Positions 59,167 through 64,000 of a DNA stretch of 64,000 nt are shown one piece after another. A model generated the notes under the pieces. That model saw only the letters and a list, made by a program, of their open reading frames with translations, had not been told where the DNA came from and made no database searches. The DNA lies in the NCBI GenBank assembly GCA_036961355.1, contig JBALVL010000023.1, positions 10,543 to 74,542 of the forward strand, given 5' to 3'. The translations under genes were made by a program, and so were the position numbers. The stretch comes from Motiliproteus sp036961355. GTDB lineage: Bacteria > Pseudomonadota > Gammaproteobacteria > Pseudomonadales > Balneatricaceae. Each line of letters begins with the position of its first letter. Position 1 is the stretch's first letter.

Positions 59167-59994
59167 TCAGCGCTTGAGGTATTGGTTAAAATCGATGTTG
59201 CCCGTCGATAACACCGCCTGAATCCGGTTGTGGACGTTGAGCTTGCGCAAGATCGCTGAGACGTGGGCTTTTACCGTGGTCTCGGCAATGCACAGGGTGT
59301 AGGCGATCTGCTTGTTGGATTCGCCATTGGCCATTCGCTCGAGTACCAGCAGCTGGCGTCGGGTCAGGCTGTTGAGGGTATCCGGGGCGATGGCATTTTC
59401 ATCGATGCGGCGGCGGTTGGTACGGCTGTTGTCGTTATTGGATCGAATCACATCCGAAGGCAGGTAGACCTGTCCGGCCAGGACCTGTTCCAGCGCTTGG
59501 GTCATCTTTTCGCGGGGTAACGACTTGATGATGAAACCGACAGCACCGTAAGTCATCGCCTGCAAGACAACACTCTTCTCCTCTTCGGCTGAGATGATCA
59601 CCACCGGAATGGTCGGTGATTCATTGCGCAGTTGCATCAGGCCGTTGAGGCCGTGCATGCCGGGCATATTGAGATCCAGCAGAATCAGATCGAGATCATC
59701 GTGTTCATTGGCCAGGACTGCGGCGTCGTCGAGGTTTTCTGATTGCAGAATTTCGGCGTCGGGGTAGCGGGCGAGAATTACATCGGCAATGGCTTCGCGG
59801 AATAGCGGGTGATCGTCGGCTATCAGTAATTTATACACTGAGGAATCCAGCTCGGCGGGATCGTCAATATGCTCATCTGAGCGCTTTCTATCGGGGGCCA
59901 CATTCTGACCGACTGCGTCAGTATTGGGGATCTGGCTCGCTGATACTGAGATCACATCACCTGCTGTTGTCGAGGTAGGTTGGAGCGACTGCAT
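59167..59994 (-). CDS. LuxR/NarL-type response regulator, ErbR/AgmR-like
   Basis: The 275-aa regulator has a 50-residue variable start, a receiver domain (LLIADDHPLFREAI with D60/D61, phosphoacceptor D107 in LILLDLNMPG, IKSLPRE with the conserved Lys) and a LuxR helix-turn-helix (LTRRQLLVLERMANGESNKQ, TVKAHVSAILRKLNVHNRIQ). In pseudomonads ErbR/AgmR, of the same architecture, activates the exa/pqq genes under control of hybrid kinases. The two hybrid kinases here end in receivers with no output domain, so a regulator of this kind is expected. GGAG lies 9 nt before the ATG. Confidence 0.85.
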   Translation of the reverse strand: MQSLQPTSTTAGDVISVSASQIPNTDAVGQNVAPDRKRSDEHIDDPAELDSSVYKLLIADDHPLFREAIADVILARYPDAEILQSENLDDAAVLANEHDDLDLILLDLNMPGMHGLNGLMQLRNESPTIPVVIISAEEEKSVVLQAMTYGAVGFIIKSLPREKMTQALEQVLAGQVYLPSDVIRSNNDNSRTNRRRIDENAIAPDTLNSLTRRQLLVLERMANGESNKQIAYTLCIAETTVKAHVSAILRKLNVHNRIQAVLSTGNIDFNQYLKR

Positions 59995-60170
59995 GGTCGG
60001 TAACTCCTTTTTTATTATGTTGCCCTATTAGACCGCGAATGGCCGGAAGTCGGAATGCGACCTTTGTGCTCAGCAAAGGGGTCGAAAGTACTATGTTTCA
60101 GCCGTTGCCGCTGGCGGTACTGTTATTAGTGTAAAACCTTATGTTGGTTCTGGTTGCTTTTTATCCCCCG

Positions 60171-60209
60171 TTTATAGGCGTTCGTTTTATAGACGTTCCT
60201 TCATAGAGG
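60171..60209. repeat. 14-15-bp degenerate tandem repeat before the ABC operon
   Basis: TTTATAGGCGTTCG (60171-60184), TTTTATAGACGTTCC (60185-60199) and a partial TTCATAGAGG follow each other. The unit is similar in size to the other short duplications in this window. Confidence 0.5.
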
Positions 60210-60243
60210 TTAAAAACCCCGTTGAGTCATGTTGGAGGTTGTA

Positions 60244-61377
60244 GTGTTAACGCAAACGCGGTCCACCGAGTATTTACAGGCTTTGCTGAGTCCAATTATG
60301 AACTCAAACCTAAACGCAAAGCTGAGCCAGATTCTGATCCAAGCCAGCACGAAAGCCCGGCGGTTTTTTTTGGCAACGTTGACGGGGGTGTTGTCGCTCA
60401 GCTTGTCTTTGACTTTATCTTTAACCTTGTCGTTACCCGTCTGGTTGCTGGGACTCGATCAGAGTCGTGCCGATCAACTGCCTCAGATCAGTGTTGCTGC
60501 ACTCAAATTTGGCACCCTTAACTGGGAGTTGGAAACGATCCGTCGGCAGCAGTTTGACCGTGCCCATGGCTACCAGCTCGATGTCACCCCGCTGGCCGGT
60601 ATGAGCGCTACCCGAACGGCGCTGATGAGTGGTTCCAGTGATGTCATTGTCGCCGATTGGATCTGGGTCAGCCGCCAGCGTGCCGCCGGTCAGATGCTGC
60701 AATTTATCCCTTTCTCGACCGCCATCGGTGAACTGATATTGGCACGCGATTCATCGATTCAAAGCCTCGCCGATCTTGACGGAAAACGGATCGGTATTGC
60801 CGGCGGACCGGCCAGCAAAGGTTGGCTACTACTACGGGCCCGCGCGATGCAGCAGGGGATCGATCTGGCGGCGACAACCGAACAGCAGTATGGCGCGCCA
60901 CCGTTGCTCAATGCCGCCTTGGAAGCAGGCCGGATCGATGCAGTGCTGACGTTCTGGCATTTTGCCGCGCGCCTCAAAGCACAGGGATTGACCTCGTTAT
61001 TGAATCTGAAACAGACCAGCCGTGAGCTGGGTCTGGAGAGTGATCTGCCGATGCTCGGGTTTGTGTTTCGTCAACAGTGGGCCGAACAAAATCCGCAGTT
61101 GGTGGCAGGGTTGTTGCACTCCTCACAAGCCGCCAAACAACTTCTGTTGCGTGACGCTGAGGCTTGGGGGCCGTTACGCGGGATGATGAAAGCCTCGGCC
61201 GATGAGACCTTTATCGAGCTTAAACAGGGCTATCTGGATGGCATTCCGGCACCACTGACCGACGCCCAGATCGATGATGCGGTGAAAATGTACGCACTGA
61301 TGCACCAAGTTGGCGGCAGCAGGCTGTTGGGCGAATCGGCAACGTTAGATCGTGCCAGTTTTCGGGTGATTCCTTAG
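60244..61377 (+). CDS. NitT/TauT-type ABC transporter substrate-binding protein
   Basis: The 377-aa periplasmic protein of the NMT1/SsuA fold contains VAALKFGTLNWELETIRR, LAGMSATRTALMSGSSDVIV, LDGKRIGIAGGPASKGWLLL and LEAGRIDAVLTFWHFAARLK. The N-terminus is long, with a hydrophobic stretch built from a 12-bp DNA repeat (LSLSLTLSLTLSLP, 60403-60438). GTG 60244, 5 nt after GGAGG, is the best-supported start; an ATG at 60298 is an alternative closer to the signal peptide. Substrates of this class include sulfonates, nitrate, thiamine precursors and urea derivatives; none can be chosen here. It heads a three-gene ABC operon. Confidence 0.85.
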   Translation: MLTQTRSTEYLQALLSPIMNSNLNAKLSQILIQASTKARRFFLATLTGVLSLSLSLTLSLTLSLPVWLLGLDQSRADQLPQISVAALKFGTLNWELETIRRQQFDRAHGYQLDVTPLAGMSATRTALMSGSSDVIVADWIWVSRQRAAGQMLQFIPFSTAIGELILARDSSIQSLADLDGKRIGIAGGPASKGWLLLRARAMQQGIDLAATTEQQYGAPPLLNAALEAGRIDAVLTFWHFAARLKAQGLTSLLNLKQTSRELGLESDLPMLGFVFRQQWAEQNPQLVAGLLHSSQAAKQLLLRDAEAWGPLRGMMKASADETFIELKQGYLDGIPAPLTDAQIDDAVKMYALMHQVGGSRLLGESATLDRASFRVIP

Positions 61378-61450
61378 CGGCCCGGTCAAGTCGAGCCCGG
61401 AATTATTGACCAGAACATAGAGCGGTGATGAGGAGGCGGCTAGGCGTGTG

Positions 61451-62473
61451 ATGAAAACTTCCGAACCCCTGATTCGTCGCTGTCGCTCACTGGAATCTCC
61501 GATCTCCACTGCTAATTCGTGTTCTTCTGTTTCAAACCCACCCGGCGATTTAACCATGGCTGGCGCTGCCAGCGCCGGATCCAGACCAAGAGTTTTCCGG
61601 TTGTTAGCGATGTTATCACCGCAACCGTTGGTGCTGCTGCTGATACTGTTGTTGTGGCAGCTACTGTCGATGCTGTTGCAGCAACGACTGCTGCCCAGTC
61701 CGGAGCAGGTGGCTGCGACCCTATGGCAACACTTTCAAAGCGGGGAACTGCTCTACCACCTCGGCGCAACCTTGGCCCGGGTGGGGGTGAGTTTCACACT
61801 ATCGATGCTGCTGGGGGTGGTGATCGGCATTGCCATGGGACGTTCCTGGCAGCTCAATCGCTGGCTCGATCCCCTATTAGTGTTGTTGCTGAACCTGCCC
61901 GCGCTGGTGACGATTATTTTGCTCTATATCTGGCTCGGTATGAGCGAGCTGGCGGCGGTGTTAGCGGTGGTGATCAACAAGGTTCCCAACGTGGTGGTGG
62001 CGCTGCGTGAGGGCACCCGTAGCCTCGATCCGCACTACCAGGAATTGGCCTCGATCTACCGGCTGTCGCGCTGGACGCGATTGCGCGACGTGCTGTTGCC
62101 GCAACTGGCGCCCTATCTGTTGATCTCAGCACGAACAGGGCTGGCGCTGATCTGGAAGATCGTCTTGGTGGTTGAACTGCTGGGCCGCAGCGAAGGGGTG
62201 GGGTTTCAGCTCCATCTGGCCTTTCAGATGTTCGATGTGGCGGCCATTCTGGCCTACAGCTTGGCGTTTATCGCGATTGTTCAGGCGATAGAGTGGCTGG
62301 TGCTGCAACCGTTGGAACAGCGTCAACGGAAGTGGCGTCGGCAGAGCCAGACCTATCGTCATCAAGCGGAAAGTCAGCCGGGCACTCATTCGAAGCAACA
62401 TCTGGCGGACTCTCTGTCGAAGGAACGTCAGTCGGACTCTCAATTGAATAAAAAGCAGGCCACGCCGTTATGA
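61451..62473 (+). CDS. ABC transporter permease (NitT/TauT type)
   Basis: The 340-aa inner-membrane protein has about six helices and the BPD_transp_1 signature at the end of the EAA loop (ELASIYRLSRWTRLRDVLLP). A polar extension of about 55 residues precedes the first helix, and a charged tail of about 40 residues (from about residue 295) follows the last one; both are unusual for the family. ATG 61451 is used; a later ATG at 61556 would remove most of the N-terminal extension. The stop overlaps the start of the ATPase gene (ATGA, 62470). Confidence 0.87.
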   Translation: MKTSEPLIRRCRSLESPISTANSCSSVSNPPGDLTMAGAASAGSRPRVFRLLAMLSPQPLVLLLILLLWQLLSMLLQQRLLPSPEQVAATLWQHFQSGELLYHLGATLARVGVSFTLSMLLGVVIGIAMGRSWQLNRWLDPLLVLLLNLPALVTIILLYIWLGMSELAAVLAVVINKVPNVVVALREGTRSLDPHYQELASIYRLSRWTRLRDVLLPQLAPYLLISARTGLALIWKIVLVVELLGRSEGVGFQLHLAFQMFDVAAILAYSLAFIAIVQAIEWLVLQPLEQRQRKWRRQSQTYRHQAESQPGTHSKQHLADSLSKERQSDSQLNKKQATPL

Positions 62474-63309
62474 TCCGTCTACAGGTCGATCAAAAGGTGG
62501 TGGCGCAGCGGTTACTGTTCTACTCGTTTGAGCTGGAGCTACAGAAGGGTGAGTTGTTGTGCCTGTTGGGGCCTTCGGGGTGTGGTAAGACCACGTTACT
62601 GAACATGATCGCCGGTCTGGATAACAACTTTGACGGCCTGCTGCAGCAGGATGTGAGTGCTGCCGATGATCAGAACGGGGTCGAAGTTGGGGAAGGGGCT
62701 ATGACAGTTGGTAAACAGCCCAGCAAGCAGCAAGATCGCCAACCGCAGGCGATCAGCTACATGTTCCAGCAACCCCGGCTGCTACCCTGGCGCACGGTGC
62801 GACAAAACCTGCAGTTGGTAATCGACGCCGACCGCTACCATCGGATCGAACCCTTGCTGGCCTCGATGGGTTTGGCCGGCAGCGCCGAGTTATACCCCAG
62901 TGCCTTGTCGGTGGGGATGGAGCGTCGTGTAGCGCTGGCGCGCAGCCTGATTGTCGATCCGCAACTGATCTTGATGGATGAACCCTTTGTATCGCTCGAT
63001 CCGCCCACCGCTACCGAGATGCGGCAACAGGTGCGGCGTATTCGCCAGCAGCGCCCCGATACCTCGATCCTGTTCGTGACCCACGACCTGCGCGAGGCAA
63101 TCTCGCTGGCCGATCGGATTTTGATTTTGGGCGGTGATCCGACCCGGGTTCTTCACCAATGGCACAGCGAGGTGCTACCCGAACAACGCGATCATCACTA
63201 CGTGGCAGCGCAGGAGCGGTTGTTATTGGATCACTACCAACGCCGTGACTGCGATTGGAGTGAGGCGGCGGCTGATGTCGGCCGTGGTGCGGCAGTGCCG
63301 GTCGTATGA
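62470..63309 (+). CDS. ABC transporter ATP-binding protein (NitT/TauT type)
   Basis: The 279-aa ATPase has Walker A GPSGCGKTTLLN, the Q-loop MFQQPRLLPWRTV, Walker B LILMDEPFVSLD and the H-loop FVTHDLREAI. The ABC signature reads LSVGMERRVALARS instead of LSGGQ, a substitution seen in some transporters but likely to alter ATP-sandwich contacts. A 30-residue acidic insert (about 60-95) lies between Walker A and the Q-loop. It is coupled to the permease gene and ends the operon. Confidence 0.9.
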   Translation: MIRLQVDQKVVAQRLLFYSFELELQKGELLCLLGPSGCGKTTLLNMIAGLDNNFDGLLQQDVSAADDQNGVEVGEGAMTVGKQPSKQQDRQPQAISYMFQQPRLLPWRTVRQNLQLVIDADRYHRIEPLLASMGLAGSAELYPSALSVGMERRVALARSLIVDPQLILMDEPFVSLDPPTATEMRQQVRRIRQQRPDTSILFVTHDLREAISLADRILILGGDPTRVLHQWHSEVLPEQRDHHYVAAQERLLLDHYQRRDCDWSEAAADVGRGAAVPVV

Positions 63310-63348
63310 GGGAGGGTTGTTAACAGGACGGGAAGCCATAGTCACTTG

Positions 63349-63825
63349 TTATGCATCTTCGCTCAAATCCAGACTAAGAAATTTAGTCCCTGGGACAGGA
63401 TTGAATGTGATTGCCACGTCAGAGCTAAACCCATAGGACTCGTATAGATTTATAGCCGTTTTAAACTCTGGTAAAACATCAAGGCAAATTTTTCTATAGC
63501 CTGAACACTTAGCCTCTTTTAATATTTTATCTACTAATTTGGCACCAAGATTATTACCCCTTGCACAGGGGCGAACATAAACTCGTTTCATTTCACAAAT
63601 ATTATCATCAATATTTCTATATGCCACGCAACCAACCACATTGTGACCATCACAGATTAGATATATCCCAGCTCCATCTGTATTGTATTTTTTAGAAAGA
63701 TTACTAAATTCACTTTCATTATATTGAAAGTCTAGACTGACGGAGGCGCTATTAATGTACTCTCGGTATATGTCCAGTATATTATATAAATCTTGAGGAA
63801 ATATCGCTCGCCTTAATTCAAACAA
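63349..63825 (-). CDS. GNAT-family N-acetyltransferase
   Basis: The 158-aa protein has the GNAT fold: GIYLICDGHNVVGCVAYRNI, then MKRVYVRPCARGNNLGAKLV (the acetyl-CoA binding loop R-G-N-N-L-G-A) and AINLYESYGFSSDVAI at the end. The substrate is unknown. TTG 63825 is the best-supported start, with GGAGG 6 nt upstream; an ATG at 63867 would place that site inside the gene. The coding sequence is clearly more AT-rich than the ABC operon beside it, a sign of recent acquisition. Confidence 0.82.
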   Translation of the reverse strand: MFELRRAIFPQDLYNILDIYREYINSASVSLDFQYNESEFSNLSKKYNTDGAGIYLICDGHNVVGCVAYRNIDDNICEMKRVYVRPCARGNNLGAKLVDKILKEAKCSGYRKICLDVLPEFKTAINLYESYGFSSDVAITFNPVPGTKFLSLDLSEDA

Positions 63826-63899
63826 ATCACACCTCCATAGTTGTAAATAAACGCTGTAAAACCGCATTAGTCCTAAGTATCTAAGAAAAGAAGGCGGTC

Positions 63900-63946
63900 A
63901 GGTCTTGCGTTTTGCCCCTTGTAGCAAGACCGCAAAGGCAAGACCT
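63900..63946. repeat. Inverted and direct GCAAGACC repeats at the right edge
   Basis: AGGTCTTGC (63900-63908) is complementary to GCAAGACCT (63938-63946), and a further direct copy GCAAGACC lies at 63924-63931. Such palindromic elements often precede transposase genes or form REP-like hairpins. The window ends 54 bp later, so what follows cannot be seen. Confidence 0.5.
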
Positions 63947-64000
63947 AATGGGATGGTCCGCCTCACTACCATACGGCTTCAAATGAGCCATGATGAAAGC

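Noticed and set aside
1..64000. CRISPR arrays, rRNA or tRNA genes, complete insertion sequences
   Set aside because: I looked for regular direct repeats with unique spacers, rRNA segments, cloverleaf patterns and transposase frames and found none that stand up. The short tandem repeats have no spacers.

Overview
The window reads as chromosomal DNA of a free-living gammaproteobacterium. The evidence is parE/parC, a gamma-type PQQ cluster (pqqABCDE plus a pqqH-like peptidase), glcDEF, ZapE, RsuA/YbcJ, an MshQ-like pilus-associated protein, a PEP-CTERM protein and many two-component proteins. The set suggests a marine or sediment heterotroph of Oceanospirillales/Pseudomonadales type; that placement is inference. 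Several intergenic stretches and the 32.0-43.4 kb block look visibly AT-richer than the core genes.

Layout. 0-7 kb: end of parE, a response regulator-TPR gene and a small histidine kinase wedged between parE and parC, parC, a hypoxanthine-DNA glycosylase, a nitronate monooxygenase and a VOC protein. 7-15 kb: MshQ-like exported protein, an XRE regulator split by a frameshift, a small secreted protein, a diguanylate cyclase with two periplasmic sensor domains, and a periplasmic metallo-beta-lactamase-fold hydrolase. 15-22.4 kb: glcDEF glycolate oxidase, a PEP-CTERM protein, lrgAB and zapE. 22.5-32 kb: an ExaC-like aldehyde dehydrogenase, an alanine-dehydrogenase/carboxyethylornithine-synthase-like gene on the other strand, a 490-bp leader with nested complementary segments, and pqqABCDE-H. 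32-43.4 kb: an island-like block with remnants of a tandem small gene, an orphan solute-binding protein, a 55-aa orphan, a complete TRAP transporter (dctPQM), alanine racemase, a two-subunit 3-oxoacid CoA-transferase, an (R)-amine-transaminase-like class IV aminotransferase and a LysR regulator. 43.5-60 kb: hpf, then genes recalling the alcohol-oxidation regulon of pseudomonads (ErcA-like Fe-alcohol dehydrogenase, two paralogous PAS hybrid kinases, a FIST sensor protein, an ErbR/AgmR-like LuxR regulator) mixed with a NosR-like flavo-iron-sulfur membrane protein, a porin, Nudix, rsuA, ybcJ, an exported three-repeat protein and a YbaK-type deacylase. 60-64 kb: a NitT/TauT-type ABC transporter and an AT-rich GNAT acetyltransferase.

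How the genes may work together. PQQ made by pqqA-H would serve a quinoprotein alcohol dehydrogenase that is not in this window; the aldehyde product would go to the ExaC-like dehydrogenase, and the Fe-ADH/hybrid kinase/LuxR genes are the expected sensory arm. The most interesting unit is the 34.6-42.6 kb set. A TRAP importer, a class IV transaminase with (R)-amine-transaminase features, an alanine racemase that could recycle D-alanine, and an acetoacetate-type CoA-transferase fit a pathway degrading an (R)-beta-amino acid by way of a 3-oxoacid. That pathway is a hypothesis. A diverged 72-nt repeat in opposite orientation lies at both edges of the block.
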